64,000 nt of DNA from Halobacillus kuroshimensis DSM 18393 (GTDB lineage Bacteria > Bacillota > Bacilli > Bacillales > Halobacillaceae). Location: contig NZ_AUDY01000008.1 in NCBI RefSeq assembly GCF_000425705.1, forward strand, positions 434,001 through 498,000. The letters run 5' to 3'. Position 1 is the stretch's first letter, and every line of letters starts with the position of its first letter. The notes beneath the pieces are model-generated. The model did not search any database, was not told the origin of the DNA, and was given only the letters and a program-made list of their open reading frames with translations. Made by a program: the position numbers and the translations under genes. Shown one piece after another: positions 42,595-50,184 of the stretch.

Positions 42595-42619
42595 AACCCC
42601 TGCACAGCAGGGGTTTTTT
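42595..42619 (+). terminator. Terminator of the YrzI-like cluster
   Basis: AACCCCTGC / GCAGGGGTT hairpin with a TTTTTT tail. Confidence 0.93.
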
Positions 42620-42707
42620 CTATAGTGTGCCTGGCAGTGAATCCTGATTTTAACATCATATTGAAGTGTAGTGCGGTGAAGAATAAGGACGATGGGAGGG
42701 AGTCGAG

Positions 42708-42836
42708 ATGGCTTCAGGGAATAAGAAACTTGCTGAAACAGGCAAAAAGAAACAGGCAGAACGTAAACGAGGACGTGGTAAAGACCAGGGTGAAACAGCC
42801 GTGAACCACGTAGTCAATGTCTATGACCCCATCTAA
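42708..42836 (+). CDS. Small basic protein, 42 aa
   Basis: Highly basic N-terminal two-thirds (KKLAETGKKKQAERKRGRG) and a hydrophobic C-terminal NHVVNVYDPI. GGGAGGGAG lies ~5 nt before ATG 42708 and a strong terminator follows. The size and composition would suit a minor spore or nucleic-acid-binding protein, but I do not recognise a family. Confidence 0.65.
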   Translation: MASGNKKLAETGKKKQAERKRGRGKDQGETAVNHVVNVYDPI

Positions 42837-42864
42837 CTGAAAAATGACAGCAAAAGCTGTCCGG

Positions 42865-42896
42865 AGGAAGTCGGGAAATTTCCCGACTTCCTTTTT
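42865..42896 (+). terminator. Terminator of the 42-aa gene
   Basis: GGAAGTCGGGA / TCCCGACTTCC hairpin with TTTTT. Confidence 0.93.
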
Positions 42897-42916
42897 CTTA
42901 TGGATAAACAATAAAA

Positions 42917-42955
42917 ACAAGGCTGTCGAGAAAGTCTCGACAGCCTTGTTTTTTT
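42917..42955. terminator. Second strong hairpin after the 42-aa gene
   Basis: AACAAGGCTGTCGAGA / TCTCGACAGCCTTGTT stem with T-run, only 21 nt after the previous terminator. Confidence 0.85.
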
Positions 42956-43296
42956 CTGATTTCTTTTATTTTTCACCTTGTTCATTTGATATCCTAAAAA
43001 TTAGAATCTGTATAGGCGATGATTTTTTGTTTCAGTCAAGGCTGGACAGGCGTGCCTCATCGTACACGTTATTGATGATCTCTTTGAATTTTTATAGGTG
43101 ACGGGTAATCCTTTATGGAACACCTTTCACCGTATCCTGTCCGGGGGGCTTATCGGTGGATACATCCGCAGCAGGCCCGTCACTCCAAAACGCTTCCATA
43201 TTCGATTCTTTACGTAACGTCCATGAGAAGAACATGAGCTGTCTTTATGTTTCAGAGTCGTCTGTAAAGGGAAAAAATGATTACATTCGACAATCT
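42956..43296. other. Gene-free stretch before moeA
   Basis: About 340 nt without a supportable gene. It contains a degenerate piece of the palindromic repeat (43148-43193) and ends at the moeA promoter. No other structure was recognised. Confidence 0.5.
43148..43193. repeat. Degenerate fragment of the palindromic repeat (D)
   Basis: GCTTATCGGTGGAT, then ATCCGCAGCAGGCCCG and CGCTTCC, echoing the left arm of the 130-bp element (GCTTATCGGTGGATG..GCCGCGGGC). Confidence 0.5.
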
Positions 43297-43325
43297 TTGA
43301 AAAAGTTGGAAAAATGCTTTATGTT
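43297..43325 (+). promoter_or_regulatory. Sigma-A promoter of moeA
   Basis: TTGAAA (43297-43302), 17 nt, TATGTT (43320-43325). Confidence 0.65.
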
Positions 43326-43373
43326 CTAAGGAGAGTATCCATTTTACTGGGTGACAGAAAGGAAAGAAAACAT

Positions 43374-44642
43374 ATGGCACATTTACATAGAACACCTCTT
43401 CCCGTCCCTGAAGCAGTGGAAAGAGTAATGCAGTACAAACGGAAGGGCGGAGTAGAAAGGAAACACCTTCATGAAAGTGGTGGACGAGTGCTGGCAGAAG
43501 ATGTATCTGCCACTCATGCCGTACCTCCTTTTCATAAATCCCCTTACGACGGATTTGCCTTGTGCTCAGCGGATACAAAAGACCTGTCCCGTGAAAATCC
43601 GGGAACGTTCCGGGTTATTGAAACGGTGGCTGCAGGACACCGGGCTTCAAGGGAACTGCGGCCGGGGGAGGCCGTCAGAATTATGACAGGTGCTGAAATC
43701 CCACAGGGGGCGGACTGCGTAGCTATGTTCGAAATCTGCACCACTGGGGAGGATCAAACAGGGCACCCGGTTATGACGCTCAAGAGGAGGATGGATGCAT
43801 GGCAGAATGTGATCCAGAAGGGTTCCGAAACAGAGCAGGGAGAAGTGCTCGTACCGGAAGGATCTAAAATTAACCCGGGTGTGCGAGCCCTGCTGGCGAC
43901 GTTCGGCTATTCTGAAATCAGCGTATATAAGAAACCCTTGGTAGGTGTTTTTGCCACAGGTACAGAACTCCTTGAAGTGGATGAACCTATGGAACCTGGG
44001 AAAATCCGCAATTCCAATGCATCTATGATTCAGGCCCAGCTGGAGAGGTCCGGAGCAGCTTGTACATACTTAGGAAAACTGGATGATGATTTTGACTCGT
44101 GCTATGAAGCGGTATCCAGCGCTCTTGGAGATTACGATGTATTGATTACAACGGGGGGCGTCTCTGTCGGGGATTATGATCTGATGCCGGACATATACGA
44201 AAAACTGGGTGCGGAAGTTCTATTCAATAAGGTGGCGATGAGACCAGGGAGTGTCACAACTGTCGCTGAGCATCACGGAAAAGTGCTGTATGGACTGAGT
44301 GGAAATCCTTCAGCCTGCTATGTCGGGTATGAATTATTTGCCCATCCGATCCTTCAGCATTTTATGGGGAACACACGTCCTTATCACACCCGGGTGCAGG
44401 CAGTTCTTGGTCAGGATTTCAAGAAAGCCAATCCATTTATGAGGTTCGTCCGTGGGAAACTGCACTACGAAGAGGGAAAGGTCGTCGTTTATCCCGCCGG
44501 CATGGATAAATCAGCCGTTGTGACCTCACTGGCCCATACCGATGTGTTCATCGTCTTAAGAGGCGGTACAAGGGGGTACAGCAAAGGGGACATGGTGGAA
44601 GCCGTCCTTTTGGAAGACCAGACGGGTCAAACACAATTTTAA
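43374..44642 (+). CDS. moeA: Molybdopterin molybdotransferase
   Basis: 422-aa MoeA, inserting molybdate into adenylated molybdopterin. Visible: PPFHKSPYDGFAL in domain I, IMTGAEIPQGADCVAMFE, and in the MoeA/MogA-like domain GKIRNSNASM, TTGGVSVGDYD and GLSGNPSACYVGYE. ATG 43374 is preferred over the upstream in-frame ATG 43314, which lies within the promoter; GAAAGGAAAG lies about 10 nt upstream. Followed at once by moaA. No other moa/mob genes are here. Confidence 0.95.
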   Translation: MAHLHRTPLPVPEAVERVMQYKRKGGVERKHLHESGGRVLAEDVSATHAVPPFHKSPYDGFALCSADTKDLSRENPGTFRVIETVAAGHRASRELRPGEAVRIMTGAEIPQGADCVAMFEICTTGEDQTGHPVMTLKRRMDAWQNVIQKGSETEQGEVLVPEGSKINPGVRALLATFGYSEISVYKKPLVGVFATGTELLEVDEPMEPGKIRNSNASMIQAQLERSGAACTYLGKLDDDFDSCYEAVSSALGDYDVLITTGGVSVGDYDLMPDIYEKLGAEVLFNKVAMRPGSVTTVAEHHGKVLYGLSGNPSACYVGYELFAHPILQHFMGNTRPYHTRVQAVLGQDFKKANPFMRFVRGKLHYEEGKVVVYPAGMDKSAVVTSLAHTDVFIVLRGGTRGYSKGDMVEAVLLEDQTGQTQF

Positions 44643-44654
44643 AGGGGTGATCCT

Positions 44655-45668
44655 ATCGATTCCCGTATCATAGACCGACTAGGAAGGCCGATTAAAGATC
44701 TGCGGATATCTGTTATTGATAAATGCAATTTCCGCTGCAGCTATTGTATGCCTGCCGAGATTTTTGGACCGGATTATCTATTTATGCCGGAAAAAGAGCG
44801 GCTTAGCTTTGATGAGATCATACGTCTTGTACACATCTTTGCCCAATTCGGTGTCGAAAAGATCCGCCTGACCGGAGGGGAACCTCTGCTCAGAAAGGAT
44901 TTGGATGTACTCATCCGCCGTATCCGGGAAATTGACGGAATCAAAGATATCGCCTTGACGACGAATGCGGTTATGCTTGTGAAACAGGCAGAAAAATTGA
45001 AGGCGTCAGGACTTGACCGGGTAAATATCAGTCTTGACGCCATTGAAGATGAAGTGTTCAAGAAAACCAACGGCAGAGGGGTTCATACGGATCCGGTCCT
45101 GCGTGGAATTGAAGCTGCGAGAAAGGCTGGACTGGGAATTAAAATAAACATGGTCGTAAAAAAAGGAATGAATGAAGATCAGATTCTTCCGATGGCCCGC
45201 TACTTTAAAAAGACAGGGGACAACCTTCGATTCATTGAATTCATGGAAGTCGGAAACCATAATGGATGGAATATGGATGCCGTCGTATCAAAAAAAGCAA
45301 TCGTGGATGCTATTCATGAGGAGATGCCGTTAATTCCGGCAGAAGCTAATTATTACGGAGAAGTGGCCTCCCGTTATCAATATGAGGATGGAGCAGGAGA
45401 AATCGGCATCATTTCATCGGTTACTGAAGCATTCTGCTCCAGCTGCACGAGAGCCCGTTTGTCAGCAGACGGGCAGTTGTACACCTGCCTGTTTGCGGAT
45501 TCAGGATACGATCTGCGTGGACGGCTGCGGGAGGATTGGAGTGACGAGGACCTGACCGATTATTTGATGGCTGTATGGGAAGGACGTGCCGATCAATACT
45601 CGGCCGACAGGGCCCGGGGAAAACCGATGAAAGAGCGGAAAATTGAAATGTCCTACATCGGCGGATAG
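44655..45668 (+). CDS. moaA: GTP 3',8-cyclase MoaA, apparent ATC start
   Basis: 337-aa radical SAM enzyme, first step of molybdenum cofactor synthesis. The cluster motif CNFRCSYC lies at about residues 24-31, preceded by DSRIIDRLGRPIKDLRISV as in other MoaA proteins. RLTGGEPLLRKD follows, and CSSCTRARLSADGQLYTCLF is the C-terminal second cluster. The frame closes upstream at 44640. No ATG, GTG or TTG occurs before the cysteine motif; the first ATG (44748) is after it. The ATC at 44655, 7 nt after GGGG, stands where MoaA's usual initiating Met would be. Confidence 0.88.
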   Translation: MDSRIIDRLGRPIKDLRISVIDKCNFRCSYCMPAEIFGPDYLFMPEKERLSFDEIIRLVHIFAQFGVEKIRLTGGEPLLRKDLDVLIRRIREIDGIKDIALTTNAVMLVKQAEKLKASGLDRVNISLDAIEDEVFKKTNGRGVHTDPVLRGIEAARKAGLGIKINMVVKKGMNEDQILPMARYFKKTGDNLRFIEFMEVGNHNGWNMDAVVSKKAIVDAIHEEMPLIPAEANYYGEVASRYQYEDGAGEIGIISSVTEAFCSSCTRARLSADGQLYTCLFADSGYDLRGRLREDWSDEDLTDYLMAVWEGRADQYSADRARGKPMKERKIEMSYIGG

Positions 45669-45750
45669 AAAAAAGTAAAATTCAGGCTTTTCTCCCCCCC
45701 TGTTTTTCCTCTATAATGAGTTATAATGATGAATCCCGGAGGTCATTCGG

Positions 45751-46176
45751 ATGAAAACCTTTAAATTGATTTCATTGGACATTGTCGAAGAGAAGAACGA
45801 AGACATTACGCAGCGGAGAATCAAGCTGCAGGATGGTTTAATTATCAACCGTGAAGATGATCACGGGCGCTGGGTGATTGAAGCCTATATGGATAGCAGC
45901 TACCGTTCCTTTTTTGAGGATATGTACCGGAACGGGGATGAGATTATTATCCAGGCGAAGATTACGAAACAGACGAACCGTCCCGCTACGTTTATGGTCA
46001 AACCGATTGATTTTAATGAAATTGGTGGTTCAATGAATGTCATTTTCATGGGAACGATGATGGACCGTCAACAGGAACAGGTTGAAAAAGTGCTCAAACA
46101 GCTGCTTGATGAAGGGTATCAAGGGGATGATCTGTTGGAGCAGTTCAAGCAGAAAGGCAGCGAATCGAAAGCTTAA
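45751..46176 (+). CDS. ywpF: YwpF-like family protein
   Basis: 141-aa soluble protein matching the YwpF-like family of Bacillaceae: MKTFKLISLDIVEE start, DGLIINREDDHGRWVIEAY and FEDMYRNGDEIIIQAKITKQTNRPA, with a charged helical C-terminus. Function not established. GGAGGTC precedes ATG 45751. Own terminator. Confidence 0.85.
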   Translation: MKTFKLISLDIVEEKNEDITQRRIKLQDGLIINREDDHGRWVIEAYMDSSYRSFFEDMYRNGDEIIIQAKITKQTNRPATFMVKPIDFNEIGGSMNVIFMGTMMDRQQEQVEKVLKQLLDEGYQGDDLLEQFKQKGSESKA

Positions 46177-46188
46177 TTGAACGGACAG

Positions 46189-46217
46189 AGGCGTCTGGGA
46201 TCCCCCAGACGCCTTCT
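46189..46217 (+). terminator. Terminator of ywpF
   Basis: AGGCGTCTGGG / CCCAGACGCCT hairpin with a short T-rich end. Confidence 0.8.
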
Positions 46218-46279
46218 ATGTGCTCCTTTTATCAGCTTTTGTAAATTCATAAATCAACGAAGTATTATGTCGATTATCC

Positions 46280-46288
46280 TGCTATACT
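46280..46288 (+). promoter_or_regulatory. Extended -10 promoter of ktrB
   Basis: TGCTATACT, about 52 nt before the chosen ATG. The in-frame ATG at 46293 would lie next to the -10 and cannot be the start of this transcript. Confidence 0.55.
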
Positions 46289-46340
46289 ATGAATGATGGT
46301 CATCATCGAACAGAAAAGCAGCATCAAAAGGAGTTTTAGT

Positions 46341-47699
46341 ATGTGGGTGAGAAGAAAAGGCCTGCGATGGCTTAACGATTTAACACCATTTCAGTTGATT
46401 GCAGTGTATTACCTGCTCGCTGTGACCATATCTTCCATCTTAATCGCTCTGCCTGTAGCTCACCAGGACGGCGTGAAGTTGGATTTTATTGATATATTAT
46501 TTACAGCTGTCAGTGCTGTCAGCGTAACAGGGTTGACGACAGTTCCTACAGCCGAGACATTCAGTACACCGGGCATTTTCATCCTCGCAATCGTCCTGCA
46601 GCTTGGCGGGATCGGAGTCATGACGCTTGGAACACTGATCTGGCTTGTTCTCGGGAAGAAGATCGGCCTGAAGGAACGGCGTTTGATCATGACCGATCAG
46701 AATCAGACGTCCTTCCAGGGAATGGTACGGCTTGTGAAGGAAATTGTCCTCGTTGTGCTTTTAATCGAATTGATTGGATTTTTAGTGCTGGGGACGTACT
46801 ACCTCCAGTATTTCGATCCCGGGGAAGCTTATCTTCAAGGATTTTTCGGGACGATCAGTGCCATGACCAACGGTGGTTTTGACATTACAGGGCAGTCACT
46901 CGTTCTCTTCAAGGACGACTACTTTGTCCAGTTCATTAATATGATTTTAATTATAGCAGGGGCGATCGGCTTTCCTGTCTTAATTGAAGTAAAGCAGTAC
47001 CTCCTCCAAAACCAGGAGGAGAAAACGATTCGTTTTTCCTTGTTTGCCAAGCTTACAACCCTGACATTTTTTGTCCTGGTTGTGTTCGGAACAATCATGA
47101 TTGTCCTGCTTGAATTCAATCATTTCTTTGCTGGTAAGACATGGCATGAAATATTCTTTTATGCGCTCTTTCAATCCGTCACCACACGGAGCGGTGGCTT
47201 ATCCACGCTGGATATCAACCAGTTTACAGAGCAGACCCAGTTGTTCATGTCCTCGCTGATGTTTATAGGTGCGTCTCCAAGCAGTGTCGGAGGCGGGATT
47301 CGAACGACGACCTTTGCACTCGTAGTCATTTTTGTGCTCACGTTTGCCCGCGGAGGAAATAACATCCGTATTTTCCGTCGTGAGGTTCATCCAGCAGACT
47401 TGAATAAAGCTGTAGTCGTTTTGATTGTTGCTTTATTTGTCTGTCTGAGCGCTGTGATTACACTAACGATTACAGAACCATTTACTCTGAATGAACTTGT
47501 GTTTGAAGTAACATCGGCATTCGGAACAGTCGGGTTGTCCCTAGGGATCACCCCTGGAATGACAACATTTGGAAAGTGTGTGTTAATGCTCCTCATGTTC
47601 TTAGGAAGAATAGGTCTGTTGACATTCTTATTTACGTTCCAGAAAAATGATGCCAGGGGAAATTACCATTATCCGAGAGAAAGAATCATCATTGGATAA
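46341..47699 (+). CDS. ktrB: TrkH-family K+ uptake channel KtrB/KtrD
   Basis: 452-aa membrane subunit of Na+-dependent Ktr K+ uptake. It shows four pore-loop repeats typical of TrkH/KtrB: AVSVTGLTTV, AMTNGGFD, VTTRSGGLST and AFGTVGLSLG. ATG 46341 is chosen with AAAAGGAG 7 nt upstream. No KtrA/KtrC regulatory subunit is adjacent, as for ktrB-like genes elsewhere that share a distant partner. K+ uptake is central to osmotic balance in a halophile. Confidence 0.94.
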   Translation: MWVRRKGLRWLNDLTPFQLIAVYYLLAVTISSILIALPVAHQDGVKLDFIDILFTAVSAVSVTGLTTVPTAETFSTPGIFILAIVLQLGGIGVMTLGTLIWLVLGKKIGLKERRLIMTDQNQTSFQGMVRLVKEIVLVVLLIELIGFLVLGTYYLQYFDPGEAYLQGFFGTISAMTNGGFDITGQSLVLFKDDYFVQFINMILIIAGAIGFPVLIEVKQYLLQNQEEKTIRFSLFAKLTTLTFFVLVVFGTIMIVLLEFNHFFAGKTWHEIFFYALFQSVTTRSGGLSTLDINQFTEQTQLFMSSLMFIGASPSSVGGGIRTTTFALVVIFVLTFARGGNNIRIFRREVHPADLNKAVVVLIVALFVCLSAVITLTITEPFTLNELVFEVTSAFGTVGLSLGITPGMTTFGKCVLMLLMFLGRIGLLTFLFTFQKNDARGNYHYPRERIIIG

Positions 47700-47911
47700 A
47701 AAAATATGAGTATGGCTGGGGCATTCAAATTCATCGTGCCCGGTGGAAGAACAGGTTCAAAGCCGGATTCAAGCTCTACTCCTGTTCTTTATGGAAACCG
47801 TGGAAATCGTCCACGGCACCGATCATGCAGCAGGAAGCTGTTCCCAACGAACACGGTTTTGATGCTGCAGAAAATGACAAAGAACACAGCGCGTGGGCTG
47901 TGTTCTTTTTT
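47700..47911 (+). other. Structured 3' region or possible small RNA after ktrB
   Basis: A ~210-nt gene-free stretch with successive short hairpins: AGAACAGG / CCTGTTCT (around 47746-47785), CCGTGGA / TCCACGG (around 47799-47818), GCAGCA / TGCTGC (around 47827-47869), ending in a strong terminator at 47879-47911. It may be a long 3'UTR of ktrB or an independent RNA. No promoter recognised. Confidence 0.35.
47879..47911 (+). terminator. Terminator after ktrB
   Basis: AAAGAACACAGC / GCTGTGTTCTTT hairpin with a T-run. Confidence 0.92.
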
Positions 47912-48034
47912 AATAAGGTATAGGATGAGTCTGGAGAAAGGGGACAGGGAGATGACGTACCCTCCTGTTCCCGAACTTTCTTTTCAGACCGGCCAGCCCG
48001 CCTGATCTCACTCCGGCAGTTTATGACCAACCCA

Positions 48035-48157
48035 TCAGCAGTAAAACGCTGCACCTACAATAATAAGCAGGATGAACAATACGACGATTAAAGCAAAGTT
48101 GTTGCGGTAGCAAGGTCTGTGGCATTGTCTTCCTCCGTAAGGATAGCCTCCGTACAT
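48035..48157 (-). CDS. yjcZ: YjcZ family sporulation protein, 40 aa
   Basis: A tiny protein with a Gly/Tyr/Cys-rich N-terminus ([20 protein letters not shown]) and a C-terminal helix [18 protein letters not shown], the hallmark of the YjcZ/SscA family of small sporulation membrane proteins. AGGAGGTGAG precedes ATG 48157. Supports a spore-forming host. Not in an operon. Confidence 0.9.
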   Translation of the reverse strand: MYGGYPYGGRQCHRPCYRNNFALIVVLFILLIIVGAAFYC

Positions 48158-48232
48158 AAGCTCACCTCCTGTTGTTACATTCGTAGCCTATGCAGAGGAA
48201 GGCTCTTGTGTATGGTCATTCACCCAGAAAGG

Positions 48233-48436
48233 TCAGTTCATAAATGTCGGTGGAGATAACTTCGTAATGCTGCTCCTTTGATGAAGGGCATCAGCCTGCT
48301 GCGTCTGCTGATGGCTGCATTGGTCGAGTTCTTCGCACCAGTGGTTTATCTGTTCATTGTTATACTGGTTATGGGGCGGATGCTGAGTCGAATGAGAAGG
48401 GTAATAAGGTCCCGAAATTCTTTGGTTTGCATACAT
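48233..48436 (-). CDS. Small His/Gln/Asn-rich protein, 67 aa
   Basis: ATG 48436 is preceded by AAGGAGG at 7 nt. The protein is rich in His, Gln, Asn and Pro (e.g. HSTQHPPHNQYNNEQ, CSHQQTQQ) with two Cys, like many small spore-coat proteins, but I recognise no family. It is divergent from the crt operon and close to yjcZ, so a sporulation role is possible. Confidence 0.6.
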   Translation of the reverse strand: MYANQRISGPYYPSHSTQHPPHNQYNNEQINHWCEELDQCSHQQTQQADALHQRSSITKLSPPTFMN

Positions 48437-48515
48437 AGACAGTCCTCCTTCGGCTGTATTTTTCCCATAACTCATGATTTTATCCAGTTTAAATCGGTTG
48501 AGGAGAAGGTTTTTT

Positions 48516-48527
48516 GACACATGTGTC
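48516..48527. promoter_or_regulatory. Palindrome between the small gene and the crt operon
   Basis: GACACATGTGTC, a perfect 12-bp palindrome overlapping a TTGACA that has TAAGGT 17 nt downstream. Candidate operator/promoter for the carotenoid genes. Confidence 0.4.
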
Positions 48528-48600
48528 GAAAATTATTAAGGTGAATGCTCTTATGTAGGTTATAGAACAACGAAGAAGGGTACATCATGTGTATAGGAAA

Positions 48601-48642
48601 AAAGGCCGGCACATTGAAGAAGTGCAATGAATAGCCGGCTTT
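48601..48642 (+). promoter_or_regulatory. Leader hairpin before the crt operon
   Basis: AAAGGCCGGC / GCCGGCTTT outer stem plus CATTG / CAATG inner stem, followed by a T-rich stretch, about 60 nt before the first crt gene. Could be a terminator of an upstream start or an attenuator. A TATAAT at 48655-48660 follows it. Confidence 0.45.
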
Positions 48643-48699
48643 GTACATATTTTGTATAATGATTGCACAACAGATGTCACATAAGAGAAGGTGAACGTA

Positions 48700-50184
48700 A
48701 TGAAAAAGATCGCTGTGATTGGTGCAGGGCCCGGAGGGCTTGCATCGGCTATGATCTTAGCCGCAAAAGGGTACGACGTAAACGTTTATGAAAAACAGCC
48801 GTTTGTAGGAGGAAGAAACGGTCATTTTTCTTTAGGAGAATATACGTTTGATATAGGACCGACATTTTTAAGTATGCCGCAGATCATGGAGGAGATCTTT
48901 GATATGTCAGGGAGGAACGTCCATGATTATCTCGATTTAAAAGAACTGGCACCAATGTATGAACTGCAGTTTGATGGGAAACGCATCCCGATGTATCGCG
49001 ATCGGAAGAAGATGATCGAGGTCATCCAGAAACATTTCCCTGGAAATGAACACGGGTATGAGCGGTTTATGGAGGAGACAGGGGAGAAGATGCAGGCGCT
49101 GATGCCGCTGCTGCAGACGAAGCATAACCGTCTGACGGACTATGTTTCCAAACGGGCGCTGAAAGCCCTGCCGAAGTTGTCACTGGGAAAATCGGTGTAC
49201 GATGTCCTCTCCGACTACTTTACGGATGAAAAGTTGAAAATAGCTTTCACATTCCAGGCGAAATATCTCGGCATGTCTCCGTGGGAATGCCCTGGAGCTT
49301 TTTCCATTCTATCGTACATGGAACACGAATGGGGCGTTTATCATCCCATTGGAGGCGTGAACCAGCTGTCGAAAGCGATGGCCGCAGTTACAGAAGAACA
49401 CGGTGGGAAAATCCATTTGAACAGTGGAGTAAAACGCATCCATACAGACCATAACTCCATTTCGAGCCTGGAACTGGATTCCGGAGAAATTGTTAAGGCG
49501 GACGAATACATCATCAACGCCGATTTTGCCGAAGCAATGACGAAACTCGTTGATGACGGCGTCCTCCGCAAGCATTCGAAGAAGAAGCTTGAGAACAAAA
49601 AATTCTCCTGTTCCACTTTTATGATCTATGTCGGACTGGACAAAAAGTATGAAATGCCCCATCACACGATTCTGTTCGCCGAAGATTACAAGAAGAATGT
49701 GGAGGAAATGACCAAAGACCTCGTTTTATCCGATGAACCGTCCATCTATATTCATAACGCCAGTGTCACGGATGATACACTGGCTCCTGAAGGTCATTCG
49801 GCTGTTTACATTCTGGCCCCAGTACCGAACAATTATTCTGAAATCGACTGGGAGGATAAGGAAGATACCTTTAAACAGTTGGTCTTTGACGAAATAGAAG
49901 CGAAAACCGGTTTCTCAGATATTCGGGATCATATCGTCGTGGAAAAAGTTCTGACACCGAAACAATGGGAAACAGACCATTTTGTTCATCAGGGAGCTAC
50001 GTTCAGCCTTGGTCACCAACTGTCGCAGATGATGTACTTCCGCCCTCACAACCGATTCCAGGAGCTGGATCACTGCTGGCTTGTGGGAGGAGGAACGCAC
50101 CCGGGAAGCGGTCTTCCTACGATTTTGGAATCGGCACGAATCACCACCGGATGGATTACAGAGAAAGAGGTGGAGCCGGTATGA
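48700..50184 (+). CDS. CrtN-family carotenoid desaturase/oxidase (first paralog)
   Basis: 494-aa FAD enzyme of the phytoene desaturase family. Rossmann motif IAVIGAGPGGLASAM at the N-terminus, FDIGPTFLSMP, FQAKYLGMSPWECPG, and the C-terminal FAD motif GGGTHPGSGLPTILESARI. It is probably the 4,4'-diapolycopene oxidase or second desaturase (CrtN-b/c type) of a C30 pathway, as the next paralog is closer to CrtN. ATG 48700 has GAGAAGGTG upstream. First gene of a three-gene translationally coupled operon. Confidence 0.85.
   Translation: MKKIAVIGAGPGGLASAMILAAKGYDVNVYEKQPFVGGRNGHFSLGEYTFDIGPTFLSMPQIMEEIFDMSGRNVHDYLDLKELAPMYELQFDGKRIPMYRDRKKMIEVIQKHFPGNEHGYERFMEETGEKMQALMPLLQTKHNRLTDYVSKRALKALPKLSLGKSVYDVLSDYFTDEKLKIAFTFQAKYLGMSPWECPGAFSILSYMEHEWGVYHPIGGVNQLSKAMAAVTEEHGGKIHLNSGVKRIHTDHNSISSLELDSGEIVKADEYIINADFAEAMTKLVDDGVLRKHSKKKLENKKFSCSTFMIYVGLDKKYEMPHHTILFAEDYKKNVEEMTKDLVLSDEPSIYIHNASVTDDTLAPEGHSAVYILAPVPNNYSEIDWEDKEDTFKQLVFDEIEAKTGFSDIRDHIVVEKVLTPKQWETDHFVHQGATFSLGHQLSQMMYFRPHNRFQELDHCWLVGGGTHPGSGLPTILESARITTGWITEKEVEPV

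Noticed and set aside
44748-45668. moaA starting at the first ATG (44748)
   Set aside because: This would remove the CxxxCxxC cluster needed for radical SAM chemistry, although it is encoded in frame just upstream with the conserved N-terminus.
47706-48005. 99-codon open frame after ktrB
   Set aside because: No ribosome binding site; interrupted in function by a strong terminator hairpin inside it; low-complexity translation.
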